DNA of 64,000 nucleotides, from assembly GCF_016925495.1 (NCBI RefSeq), contig NZ_CP070491.1, positions 1,674,001 to 1,738,000 on the forward strand. Direction: 5' to 3'. Shown in pieces: positions 1 to 8,894 of this stretch. The DNA comes from Methylococcus sp. EFPC2 (GTDB lineage Bacteria; Pseudomonadota; Gammaproteobacteria; Methylococcales; Methylococcaceae). The translations under genes were made by a program, and so were the position numbers. Within the stretch, counting starts at the first letter, position 1; every line of letters starts with the position of its first letter. The notes under the pieces are model-generated. The model did not search any database and was not told the DNA's origin. It was given only the letters and a program-made list of their open reading frames with translations.

Positions 1-64
1 GGCTTTACCCTAGGGTGGCTCCCATGGCGGTCATACGAATAACGAAAAACTCGGCGGAGGATGA

Positions 65-3000
65 GTGATCAGTATCGGGCGGAAAGCCGTTCCACATATT
101 GCGCGTGACCTGCCGTCGATTCCAACGAGCGCGATGGTGAACGGACTATTTCCCTGGCGGAGGTCCAACGGTTTAATCTTCGCATTGTTACTGGGCAACT
201 GGACGAGTATTTCCTGGGGAGCCGACCAAGCCTGCCAGTCTTCCGTCGCTCAACTGGTTTCCGCCCAAGGGCAGGTCGAAGCCCAAGTCGAACAGCGTGT
301 CGCTTGGCGGCCGGCGGTACTCAACGAGGGGTATTGCGTCGAAGACCGCGTCCGTACGGGCAGTTTGAGCCGAGCGGTGCTCGCCATGATGCAAGGTATC
401 GCCACCCGTTTTTCCCTTAACCAGAATACCCTGGTAAATTTCCTTAGCGTCACCGATCGGATAATCCTTTCCGTCGATTATGGCGACGTCCACGTCCGCA
501 GTCATACGCCGCGACATTTCGATGTTACGACGCCTTTCGTTAATGCCGGTATCGAAGGCACAGAATTCCTCGTATCAGCTGATGCCGAACAGGCAGAAAT
601 CCGAGTATTCGAAGGGAACGTCAAGGTTTCCAACGCTAAGGGCAGCATCTCCATCACCGCCGGGCAAACCGCCTACGCCCGCGCCGGTCAGGCCCCGCAA
701 CTCAAATTGACGCTCAAACCCACGGATGCCGTGCAGTGGGCACTGTATTACCCACCTATCATCGACATCCGCGCTTTGTCGCAAACGAGCCGGAACCCAG
801 CCATTCGCCGCGCCGTTCAGAATTACCAGGCAGGTCATCTAGTTCAAGCCTTGAGCGACCTCGAGTCGGCACCACAGGAAGAGCAAGGTTCAAGCGACTA
901 TCTCGGCTTGAGGGCGGGCTTGCTGCTGAGCGTGGGCCAAGTCGACCAGGCCGAGCCTCTGGTCCGACAAGCCTTGCGCCAGCGCCCTGCGGACCCCACC
1001 GCTCAATCGGTGCTGGCTGTCATCGCCCTGGCGCGCAACGACCAGCGGCATGCCTTGGAACTGGCACGACAGGCGGTTGAACATTCGCCGCAATCGGCGG
1101 CCCCGTGGCTAGCGCTCTCCTACGTGGAACAAGCCCGATTCGATCTGCGCAAAGCGCTGGAAGCGGTCGAAACCGCCCTCAAGCTCGATCCGGACAATGG
1201 TTTGGTCCACGCGCGGCATGCCGAGATACTCGCCTCGCTGGAACGACGCGAGGAGGCTGTAGGCGCAGCGGAACTCGCCACCCGGCTGAATCCCGATCTG
1301 AGCCGCACTCACGCCGTGCTCGGCTTTACGCGTCTGATGGCAACCAATACCACCGAAGCGACACGCGACTTCCAACATGCGATCGAAGCGGACTCCTTCG
1401 ACCCGCTGGCGCATTTTGGCCTGGGCTTGGCGAAAATACGCGAAGGCAAGCTGGAGGAAGGCACCGAAGACATCGAGATCGCCGGCAACCTCGACCCCAA
1501 CGATTCCCTCATACGCAGCTATCTCGGTAAAGCCTATTACGAACAGAAGCGCGGCAAGCTGGCCGAAACGCAGTTCGAGCTCGCCAAACGATACGATCCC
1601 AACGACCCCACGCCCCATTTTTACGACGCGATCCGAAAACAGTCCGAGAATCGGCCGATAGAGGCCCTGCACGACTTTCAGAGCGCGATGGCGCTGAACG
1701 GCAACCGCGCCGTCTACCGGTCCCGACAGATGCTGGACAGTGATCAGGCCGCGCGCAGTGCCGCGATAGGGCGAATTTACAACGACCTGGGCTACGGTTC
1801 CCGCGCCCTGGTCGAAGGCTGGGGGTCGCTCAATCAGGAGCCGACGAACTATTCCGCTCACCGCCTGCTGGCCGACAGCTACGCCGCATTGCCCCGGCAT
1901 CAGGTCGCGCGCGTGAGCGAGTTGTTACAGTCGCAATTGTTGCAGTCCCTAAACGTAACGCCTCTGCAGCCTAGCCTGGGTGAAACGAACCTGCCTCTCC
2001 TGAGCTATTCCGGGCCGGAACGCCTGTCTTTTCACGAATTCAATCCCTTATTCGCGCGCAATAAGTTATCGGGCCTGTTTTCCGGCATCGCCGGTTCCAA
2101 TGACAGCTACGGGGATGAAGCCACCTTGTCCGGTATATACGACAAGTTTTCCTTCAGTCTGGGGCAGTTGCACTACCAGACCAACGGTTTTCGCCCCAAC
2201 AATGACCAGCAGCGCGACATTTACAACGCCTTTTTCCAATCCGCCCTAAATGATGCCACCAGCGTGCAAGTGGAGTTGCGCAACGGACATACCGTAACCG
2301 GCGACACACGCCTGCGATTTGGCATTGAGAATTTCTCTCCATTCCGTAGGGAAACCGAAAACTCCACCAGTTACCGACTGGGCGCGCAGCACATATTTTC
2401 CCCTCAGTCGCGCATTATCGCCTCGTTGAATTATCGTCAAGTGGGATCTTCAATTCATGATCGGTTGAATATTATTAAGCGGTTGCCAGCACTCACAATA
2501 CCTTCTTTCAGGGTGGTAACCCTGCCCGGTGGCCGGCGCAGCATAGTTCCTATGATCCAGCGTTATCCCGAAAAGGATGTTACCCTCAACACGAACGCCA
2601 ATTTGGACACCTACAGCGAAGGACCGCAATTTGAGATTCAGCATCTGTTTCTGTCCGACCACTTGAAACTGGTTTCGGGGTACGGCCATATCGATTTCAG
2701 TATTCAGGAACAAAGTTTTATTGATGTCCTGCCGTTCCAACTTCAATCCGGCCTATTTGTTAACCCAGCTCCCGTATTATCCCCTTCGACTTTCAGCTTC
2801 ATCCGCGACAATATTTATTCTTATGCCACATTTCTGCTGACGCCATCGTTAGCATTCACCACCGGCGCCAGTATCGACCTGTTTGAATATGGTAAACGAA
2901 TCGATACGACCCAGTTCAATCCCAAATTCGGCCTGCTATGGCATCCGCTGGAGGACACAACCGTGCGCCTGGCCGCCTTCCGGGAAACGGCCTTCACCCA

Positions 3001-3652
3001 GGACAGCGATGCCAAGACCATAGAACCCACCCAAGTAGCAGGATTCAACCAGTTTTTCGATGATTACTTCGGAGCCCACATCTGGCGCTACGGTATCGGA
3101 CTGGATCAAGAACTCGGCAGGGATATACATTTCGGCGCGGAGGTATCATATCGCGATGTGGATGCACCTATGCACGATGGTGTCGCTAGCGTGAGATCAA
3201 CATACTATCGGCGCACCGAATTCCTGCAGCGTACCTATTTGTATTGGAATCCTTACGACTGGCTGGCCGGTTCGCTGAACTATCAGTACGAGAGCAATCG
3301 CGCTGCCCAAAAGCTTGGATTCGGCTTCACTGAAGTCGATACCCACCGTGTTCCCATACAATTACGCCTGTTCCATCCATCGGGCTTCACCCTGGGTGTT
3401 TCTGCAACCTATGTTTCGCAATCAGGAATATTCCAACAGGCCCTGATATGGGACCAATCGTTCATCGGACATGAAAACTTTTGGGTCGCAGACGCTACCT
3501 TAGATTACCGGCTGCCAGACAGACATGGTCTGGTCAGCGTGGGAGTTAAAAACCTGTTCGGAACCCGGTTCGACTATTTCGATACCGACGTAAGACAACC
3601 GCAATATATTCCCGATCGTGTCGTTTATGGCAAACTCACTCTGGCCTTTTGA
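65..3652 (+). CDS. FecR-domain / TPR / outer-membrane beta-barrel fusion protein
   Basis: A 1,195-residue exported protein. After a signal-like segment (about residues 24-52, ending near WGA) comes a FecR-type domain (about 95-205, with the typical TPFVNAGIEGTEFLV strand), then a long run of TPR units (about 245-600), then a region rich in alternating aromatic/polar strands (about 640-1195) ending in Phe, the usual last residue of outer-membrane barrels. The layout recalls exopolysaccharide exporters such as PgaA, BcsC and PelB (periplasmic TPR plus barrel), but those lack FecR, so function is inferred only: a periplasmic sensor or scaffold tied to an outer-membrane pore. The GTG at 65 has a GGCGGAGG Shine-Dalgarno 5 bases away; an ATG at 134 starts directly before the signal peptide and is an alternative. 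A small membrane protein follows 51 bases downstream. Confidence 0.75.
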   Translation: MISIGRKAVPHIARDLPSIPTSAMVNGLFPWRRSNGLIFALLLGNWTSISWGADQACQSSVAQLVSAQGQVEAQVEQRVAWRPAVLNEGYCVEDRVRTGSLSRAVLAMMQGIATRFSLNQNTLVNFLSVTDRIILSVDYGDVHVRSHTPRHFDVTTPFVNAGIEGTEFLVSADAEQAEIRVFEGNVKVSNAKGSISITAGQTAYARAGQAPQLKLTLKPTDAVQWALYYPPIIDIRALSQTSRNPAIRRAVQNYQAGHLVQALSDLESAPQEEQGSSDYLGLRAGLLLSVGQVDQAEPLVRQALRQRPADPTAQSVLAVIALARNDQRHALELARQAVEHSPQSAAPWLALSYVEQARFDLRKALEAVETALKLDPDNGLVHARHAEILASLERREEAVGAAELATRLNPDLSRTHAVLGFTRLMATNTTEATRDFQHAIEADSFDPLAHFGLGLAKIREGKLEEGTEDIEIAGNLDPNDSLIRSYLGKAYYEQKRGKLAETQFELAKRYDPNDPTPHFYDAIRKQSENRPIEALHDFQSAMALNGNRAVYRSRQMLDSDQAARSAAIGRIYNDLGYGSRALVEGWGSLNQEPTNYSAHRLLADSYAALPRHQVARVSELLQSQLLQSLNVTPLQPSLGETNLPLLSYSGPERLSFHEFNPLFARNKLSGLFSGIAGSNDSYGDEATLSGIYDKFSFSLGQLHYQTNGFRPNNDQQRDIYNAFFQSALNDATSVQVELRNGHTVTGDTRLRFGIENFSPFRRETENSTSYRLGAQHIFSPQSRIIASLNYRQVGSSIHDRLNIIKRLPALTIPSFRVVTLPGGRRSIVPMIQRYPEKDVTLNTNANLDTYSEGPQFEIQHLFLSDHLKLVSGYGHIDFSIQEQSFIDVLPFQLQSGLFVNPAPVLSPSTFSFIRDNIYSYATFLLTPSLAFTTGASIDLFEYGKRIDTTQFNPKFGLLWHPLEDTTVRLAAFRETAFTQDSDAKTIEPTQVAGFNQFFDDYFGAHIWRYGIGLDQELGRDIHFGAEVSYRDVDAPMHDGVASVRSTYYRRTEFLQRTYLYWNPYDWLAGSLNYQYESNRAAQKLGFGFTEVDTHRVPIQLRLFHPSGFTLGVSATYVSQSGIFQQALIWDQSFIGHENFWVADATLDYRLPDRHGLVSVGVKNLFGTRFDYFDTDVRQPQYIPDRVVYGKLTLAF

Positions 3653-3703
3653 TGACATACCCGTTTTCAGGTCCATCCACACACACAAAAAGGAGACGTT
3701 ACC

Positions 3704-4081
3704 ATGGCATTAAGTCCTGAAGCCGTAAGCTACCTCAAAGACGGCCGTTCCATCGCGGTCGGCGTACTCGTGGTCGCCTTAATCACGGTTATCCTTTCTA
3801 AGGACGCAGCGCCGTCCATCAACCTAGCTGGCTGTACCCCAGGCGCAGTTGCCGATATAGGCCTGCGCTCCGACGGCAAATCGGTAATTTCCTATAATGG
3901 CAAGGTCATCGACCCAAAGGACTACCCAGTACCCGCGACGATCAACAACAAGCGTGAGCCGAGGTTTCAAACTTTCAGCGCCCTTATCCTCAAAGGCTCG
4001 GAACAAATCCTTCTTAGTGGACCGTGGGGGGTTATGTGCTACCAATTGGACGATAATTTCAATTTGATACCTTGCCAGTAA
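3704..4081 (+). CDS. Small membrane-anchored protein of unknown function
   Basis: A 125-residue protein that I do not recognise. It has one hydrophobic segment near the N terminus (about residues 14-33) and a C-terminal domain of about 90 residues with three cysteines (CTPG, MCYQ and the penultimate Cys), so it is probably anchored in the inner membrane with a periplasmic domain; topology is inferred. The start is well supported by an AAGGAG Shine-Dalgarno 8 bases upstream. It follows the FecR-TPR-barrel gene by 51 bases on the same strand with no evident terminator, so the two are probably co-transcribed and may work together. Confidence 0.6.
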   Translation: MALSPEAVSYLKDGRSIAVGVLVVALITVILSKDAAPSINLAGCTPGAVADIGLRSDGKSVISYNGKVIDPKDYPVPATINNKREPRFQTFSALILKGSEQILLSGPWGVMCYQLDDNFNLIPCQ

Positions 4082-4603
4082 ACGCTAACCACTCGGCGAA
4101 AAATTTAGCCAAAACGCCACGCGTAGTAATCTGTGACTGGTATAAGCCACGGGATAGTCGCCGCGCTTGGCTTGAACTCGATCCTGCAACCGGTCGCCCG
4201 CCCCGGCTCTCCTAAACGAGTAGTTTTTTGGGAGAGCCTTGACGGACGACCGATCCGGACACTTCACCCCACTGGGGTATTCGGGATATCCCCTCGATCA
4301 ACCCGGCAAACGATTTTCAGGCCCTATAGGCAAGAAAATACCCTTGATTTGCGGTTCAACGTTATACCGGCCATGGCTGGCTAACTGAATCCAAACTGAT
4401 TTCTCGGATTTTGACAGCGACGCGCCGGAACTGGATCCGCAAACCGCGACTTCACATACCGCATTCTGCGCCTCATCCCATGTCGGCGTGTCATCCGGGT
4501 AATATTTCACCATTTGAGCGTTGCTTTATGCCCTGGCCCCAGGAAAAAATTCACGCCATCCAACAAACCGTCGCCCAAGTCAATGACGCCATGAGGTATA
4601 GAT
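4082..4603. other. Gene-poor region upstream of the Crp/Fnr-type gene
   Basis: About 520 bases with no recognisable gene. Two small ORFs deserve note. On the minus strand, 4298-4513 encodes 71 residues with a rather protein-like composition but no visible Shine-Dalgarno and no family I can name. On the plus strand, an ATG at 4528 opens a 27-codon frame ending at 4611, overlapping the start of the regulator gene by 8 bases. I see no repeat, terminator or clear promoter. Confidence 0.35.
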
Positions 4604-5269
4604 ATGAATAATCCCAATCACATACTGGAAATGGAGGCGCTGTTCCATGGGCTGCTGCCGGAGGACAGGGACTTACTCAGGAAGTCCGGGCGGGAGAAAA
4701 CGTATGAAAAAGGCTGGCCGGTGGTACATCAAGGCGACGACGCCGATGCTTTTTTTTATATTCTGGAAGGATCGGCCGAGATCAGCGTGCAGGTGCAGGA
4801 TCAGAAAACCATCCTCTGCCGCATGGGGCCCGGCCAATTTTTCGGCGAATTGGCCTTGCTCACCGGCGGGCCGCGTTCGGCGTCGGTGATCGCGCTGGAG
4901 CCCTCCCGTTTCTCGGTGCTGTCCAAGCAAGCATTTTTGGAATGTCTGAAATCGCGCCCTTCGCTGGCGATGGCGATGATTCCGCAGTTGGTCTACCTCG
5001 TCCGCGACTTGACCGAAAAACATGCGGTCAATGCCCTCGATACCTACGGCCGGATACGATACTTTTTAAACCGCCTCGCACAGCCGAGGGACGGTTACCG
5101 CGTAATCGAGGGGCAATGGACACACGCGGACTTCGGTCGCCTGGCCAATTGCACGCGCGAATCGGTCACCCAGAAATTCCAGGAGTTGCGCAAGGGCGGC
5201 TGGATACGGGTGGAAACCCGCCCACGCCGGCGCATCCTGCTGCTGCGCGAATTGCCCGATCGTTTTTAA
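4604..5269 (+). CDS. Crp/Fnr-family transcriptional regulator
   Basis: A 221-residue one-component regulator. Residues about 10-125 form a cyclic-nucleotide-binding fold with the phosphate-binding cassette GQFFGELALLTGGPRSAS (Glu82, Arg91, Ser92 at the positions that contact cAMP in Crp). A winged helix follows (about 150-215), with the recognition-helix region at ANCTRESVTQKFQELRKGGW. There is no N-terminal cysteine cluster, so it is not an FNR oxygen sensor; a cyclic nucleotide ligand is likely but unproven. The gene converges on fliJ across 49 bases. Whether it regulates the neighbouring flagellar or FecR genes cannot be told. The GAGG 7 bases before the ATG supports this start. Confidence 0.85.
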   Translation: MNNPNHILEMEALFHGLLPEDRDLLRKSGREKTYEKGWPVVHQGDDADAFFYILEGSAEISVQVQDQKTILCRMGPGQFFGELALLTGGPRSASVIALEPSRFSVLSKQAFLECLKSRPSLAMAMIPQLVYLVRDLTEKHAVNALDTYGRIRYFLNRLAQPRDGYRVIEGQWTHADFGRLANCTRESVTQKFQELRKGGWIRVETRPRRRILLLRELPDRF

Positions 5270-5318
5270 GCTCCGCGTCGTCGACGGGCCGGTGCGACGG
5301 CGGCGGAATTTCCGGACT

Positions 5319-5774
5319 TTAAAACATCGACAGCGAGGTCTTTCCGCCGTTCCGCCGGCTGGCACGATCGTCGTATTCGCCTTGCTCGCGCTTCTGCTCG
5401 AGTTTGTAGGCTTCGGTGTTCAGTTTGTCGCATAGCGTCTGCATGCCCAGCACACGGCCGTGGGCCTCTTCCCAGAGACGCTTCTTTTCCTCCAACTCGC
5501 GCTCGGCCCGCTGCACCTGCTGCTCCTGATCCGCGATAGCCTTGTTAATCTTGTCGAGGAAAGCGCGGTACTCCTGCAGGCGCCGCACGCCTAAGCCCTG
5601 GTTGCCGGACAGGTTGAAGCGCTGGCTATAACTCTCGCGGAAGGCGACGAGGCTATTCAGACTCTTGCGTCCAGCTTCCAGTTTTTGCCGGCTTTCACCA
5701 AATGCCTGGGCGGCCTGCTTTTCACGGCGTTCCGCCAAGTCCTTGATGGGCTCCAGTCGTTGCAGTCGATTCAT
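5319..5774 (-). CDS. fliJ: Flagellar export protein FliJ
   Basis: A 151-residue, highly charged, almost entirely helical protein. Two long coiled-coil segments (about residues 5-60 and 65-130) match the FliJ hairpin, which sits in the centre of the FliI hexamer and links the export ATPase to the FlhA gate, escorting chaperones for late substrates. Sequence conservation in this family is low, so the call rests on length, composition and position directly after fliI (21-base gap) in the order fliE-F-G-H-I-J. It is the last flagellar gene here; the usual next genes (fliK, fliL, fliM) are absent and a convergent Crp-type gene follows. Confidence 0.85.
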   Translation of the reverse strand: MNRLQRLEPIKDLAERREKQAAQAFGESRQKLEAGRKSLNSLVAFRESYSQRFNLSGNQGLGVRRLQEYRAFLDKINKAIADQEQQVQRAERELEEKKRLWEEAHGRVLGMQTLCDKLNTEAYKLEQKREQGEYDDRASRRNGGKTSLSMF

Positions 5775-5795
5775 CGCGCGTCTCCGTCAGCCGGT

Positions 5796-7166
5796 TTAAT
5801 GGGGCCGGCTTTTGCCCAACAGGTTGCCCAACAGGTTGCCCAACTCGGTAACACTATGTTCCAGGTTTACCGCGGCGTTCATGTCTTGCTGCAGAAACGC
5901 CATGATACCCGGGTTCATGCGTATAGCCTCGTCGATTCTAGGGTCAGCACCGCTTTGATACGCCCCGACGCTGATCAGATCCCGGTTCTGCTGGAAGATG
6001 GAATAGAGCTTCTTCAACTGCCGCGAGCATGCCATATGTTCCGGAGTGACGATGTCCGGCATCACCCGGCTGACCGATGCCTCGATATCGATGGCCGGAT
6101 AATGTGCGGCATCGGCCAGATTCCGCGACAGGACGATGTGGCCATCCAATACCCCCCGGGCGGCGTCGGCGATCGGATCGTTGGTGTCGTCTCCCTCGGC
6201 GAGCACGGTGTAAAAAGCGGTGATCGAACCACCGCCCTGATCGCCGTTGCCCGCACGCTCGACCAGTTGCGGCAACTTGGCGAACACGGACGGCGGATAC
6301 CCCTTGGTCGCCGGCGGCTCGTCTATGGCCAGAGCGATTTCGCGCTGTGCCTGGGCGAAACGAGTGAGTGAGTCCATCAGCAACAGGACGTTCAAACCCT
6401 GATCGCGAAAAAATTCGGCCACGGCCGTGGCCAGCAATGCACCGTGCATGCGCATCAACGGCGGGTAGTCGGCCGGCGTGGCGACAACCACCGAGCGGGC
6501 CAACCCCTCTTCGCCGAGGATCTTCTGCACGAATTCGTTCACTTCGCGGCCACGCTCGCCGATGAGCCCCACCACGACGATATCCGCCTCGGTATATTTG
6601 GTCATCATGCCAAGCAATATACTCTTGCCGACGCCGGTGCCGGCGAACAATCCCAGGCGCTGGCCCCGCCCGACGGTGAGGAGCGAGTTGATGGCGCGCA
6701 CACCGACATCCAGCGGCTCGCGTATGGGCCTGCGCGCCAGGGGATTGATCTGCTTGCCGCTCAGAGGCACGGTATGCTCGGTCAGCAAGGGTCCTTTGCC
6801 GTCCAAAGGCTTTCCGCCGCCATCGATCACCCGCCCGAGCAAGCTGAAATCGACGCGTGCCGAACAGGTTTGCCCCAAGGGTATCACCCGGCAGTCCGGC
6901 TCCAGGCCCTGGATATCGCCGGTCGGCATGAGATAGAGGCGCTCTCCGGCGAAGCCGACCACCTCGGCCTCTATGCCGCGCCCGGAGACGGTTTCGACCA
7001 GACAGCGGGCGCCGATGGCGGCGCGGCAGCCGACCGCTTCCAAGGTCAGCCCCACCATGCGCGACAACTTGCCTTCGACCACCAATTCGATCGGCGCCTC
7101 GACACGGCGCCGACTCGCATGGAGCCGCTCGGCCCACCGATGCGGTTCGAGCAGGGCCGCATTCAT
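5796..7166 (-). CDS. fliI: Flagellum-specific ATP synthase FliI
   Basis: The 456-residue ATPase of the flagellar type III export apparatus, a homologue of the F1 beta subunit. The Walker A motif GTGVGKS lies at about 176-182, the Walker B region [12 protein letters not shown] follows, and the family signature around [16 protein letters not shown] is present. The ATG at 7166 overlaps the fliH stop in an ATGA arrangement, which fixes the start; a longer in-frame extension lies inside fliH and is not used. The extreme C terminus contains a duplicated NLLG unit produced by a 12-base tandem repeat. Confidence 0.95.
   Translation of the reverse strand: MNAALLEPHRWAERLHASRRRVEAPIELVVEGKLSRMVGLTLEAVGCRAAIGARCLVETVSGRGIEAEVVGFAGERLYLMPTGDIQGLEPDCRVIPLGQTCSARVDFSLLGRVIDGGGKPLDGKGPLLTEHTVPLSGKQINPLARRPIREPLDVGVRAINSLLTVGRGQRLGLFAGTGVGKSILLGMMTKYTEADIVVVGLIGERGREVNEFVQKILGEEGLARSVVVATPADYPPLMRMHGALLATAVAEFFRDQGLNVLLLMDSLTRFAQAQREIALAIDEPPATKGYPPSVFAKLPQLVERAGNGDQGGGSITAFYTVLAEGDDTNDPIADAARGVLDGHIVLSRNLADAAHYPAIDIEASVSRVMPDIVTPEHMACSRQLKKLYSIFQQNRDLISVGAYQSGADPRIDEAIRMNPGIMAFLQQDMNAAVNLEHSVTELGNLLGNLLGKSRPH
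5814..5844. repeat. 12-bp tandem repeat in the 3' end of fliI
   Basis: The unit GCCCAACAGGTT occurs twice in a row (5814-5825 and 5826-5837) followed by seven bases of a third copy. It lies in frame inside fliI and gives a repeated Asn-Leu-Leu-Gly in the last residues of the protein, a typical slippage site. Confidence 0.8.
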
Positions 7167-7891
7167 GGCAGGTCTCCTTCGCGCTCGCCGCCAAAGGCCC
7201 GTGCGACGACCGCGGCCATGCGCTTTTCCACGCTGGCATCGATGCGGGAGTTCTCGGTGCTGATCTGGCAACCGCCGCGCGTCAGTAAAGGGTCTTCGAG
7301 CAGGCGCCAACTGTGCTCGTTTTCGTCCAGAGACATGGCGTGGCGAACCAGTTCGGCATCGTCCGGATGAAGATGCAGACTCACCTTGCGACCGCTGCCG
7401 GGCAAAGCGGACAGCGCTTCGCGCACCACCGCGATGATCTGGCCCGGATCCGTGCGCAGCTCCCGCCTTACCAACTGCCGGGCCATCGCGACGGCCAGGG
7501 CGCCCAGTTCGTCGACGACCTCGTCGTTCACCCGGCTCAAGGGCTCGTCCAGAGCCATCAGGATGGCTTGCAAGCGCGCGCCCTGCTCGCGGTGTTCCGT
7601 CTCGGCATGGGCCAAGCCTTCCAGGCGCCCGGCTTCGTAGCCCTCGCGATACCCTTCGGCGCGTCCCTCCTCGCGGCCCAGCGCGGCGGCTTCATCGTGT
7701 GCCTGCCGCTGCATGGCTTCGATGTCCTCCACGGTCAGCCTGGGTGCGGTTTCGACTTCCTCCTCGACCACCGTGGCCGCCTTTTCCGCCTCGGCGAGGC
7801 CTTCGTCCGACTCGCCGTCGCCGACCCGTGGCAGGCGCCAGGGAGTGAGCAGGGACAATTCCTCCGGCGTGAATTTTCTAGATGAGTTCAT
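7163..7891 (-). CDS. fliH: Flagellar assembly protein FliH
   Basis: A 242-residue regulator of the FliI ATPase and stator of the export apparatus. The central part (about 60-120) has the Glu/Ala/Gly-rich helical run with [21 protein letters not shown] glycine-zipper repeats typical of FliH, and the C-terminal half carries the V-ATPase E-subunit-like domain ([26 protein letters not shown]). It overlaps fliG by 14 bases upstream and fliI by 4 bases downstream, so the three are translationally coupled. Confidence 0.93.
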   Translation of the reverse strand: MNSSRKFTPEELSLLTPWRLPRVGDGESDEGLAEAEKAATVVEEEVETAPRLTVEDIEAMQRQAHDEAAALGREEGRAEGYREGYEAGRLEGLAHAETEHREQGARLQAILMALDEPLSRVNDEVVDELGALAVAMARQLVRRELRTDPGQIIAVVREALSALPGSGRKVSLHLHPDDAELVRHAMSLDENEHSWRLLEDPLLTRGGCQISTENSRIDASVEKRMAAVVARAFGGEREGDLP

Positions 7892-8894
7892 CGGCGCCGC
7901 CTAGCTGAATTTCTCCCGCGTCCGCCAAACGCCGGGCGATCGCCAGGATGTCCTTCTGGGCGGCCTCGACGTCGCTGAGACGGGCGGGGGGCGCGGCTTC
8001 CAGGTCGTCGCGCAGCATTTCCGACGCCCGGCGCGACATGTTGTTGAATATCTTCTGCTTGAGGGCGTCGTCCGCTCCGCGCAAGGCCAACAGCAGCGAG
8101 TCGGTCGACACTTCGCGCAGTAGGGTCTGGATGCCGCGATCCTCGATCTCGATGAGATCCTCGAAGACGAACATCTTGTCCTGTATCTTTTGTGCGAGAT
8201 CGGCGTCGTTTTCGGCGACCTGTTCCATGATGACGGCTTCCAGCGAACTTTCCATCAAGTTGAGTATGCTGGCCGCGGTGTTGACGCCCCCTATGGTGGA
8301 CGATTTGACGTTGGCGTTGCCGAGCAACTGCTTTTCCATGATTTCGTCCAGTTCCATCAAGGCCTGCGGGTGGACGCCCTGTAGCGTGGCGACGCGCATG
8401 ATGACATCCGCACGGCTGCGTTCGGGCAGGAATCCCAGCACTTCCGCCGCCTGGTCGCTGTCGAGCAGCGACATGATGATGGCGACGATTTGCGGATGTT
8501 CCTGGCGCAGCAAATCGGCGATCGAGCGCGCGTCCATCCACTTGAGCTGCTCCAAGCCCTTGCTGTTGCGTCCCAGCAGGATGCGGTCGATCACGTTGGA
8601 GGCTTTTTCGGGGCCCAATGCCCGGGTCAGCATTTCGCGTATGTATTCGTCGGAATCGATGCCCAGCGCCGTCTGATTCTGGATGGTGTCGACGAATTGT
8701 CCCATGACCTCGTTGACCAGATCGGCGGTGATGTTGCGCAATTCGGCCATGGCCGTACCGATCTGCTGAACTTCCTTGGGATTCATGTGCGTCAGCACGG
8801 CGGCCGCGCGCGCCTCTCCGACGGCCAGCAGAAAAAGGGCCACCCGCTGGGTGCCGTCCAGACTGGCGAGATCCTGTATCGCGGTCTCAACCAT
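7878..8894 (-). CDS. fliG: Flagellar motor switch protein FliG
   Basis: A 338-residue rotor protein that sits on the MS ring (FliF) and interacts with the stator MotA and with FliM. The N-terminal domain starts with the typical GTQRVALFLLAVGE, the middle domain contains the EHPQIVAIIMSLL motif (EHPQ loop that contacts FliM), and the C-terminal domain has the charged torque helix FVFEDLIEIEDRGIQ...LREV. Length matches the family. It overlaps the end of fliF by 8 bases. Confidence 0.96.
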   Translation of the reverse strand: MVETAIQDLASLDGTQRVALFLLAVGEARAAAVLTHMNPKEVQQIGTAMAELRNITADLVNEVMGQFVDTIQNQTALGIDSDEYIREMLTRALGPEKASNVIDRILLGRNSKGLEQLKWMDARSIADLLRQEHPQIVAIIMSLLDSDQAAEVLGFLPERSRADVIMRVATLQGVHPQALMELDEIMEKQLLGNANVKSSTIGGVNTAASILNLMESSLEAVIMEQVAENDADLAQKIQDKMFVFEDLIEIEDRGIQTLLREVSTDSLLLALRGADDALKQKIFNNMSRRASEMLRDDLEAAPPARLSDVEAAQKDILAIARRLADAGEIQLGGADELI

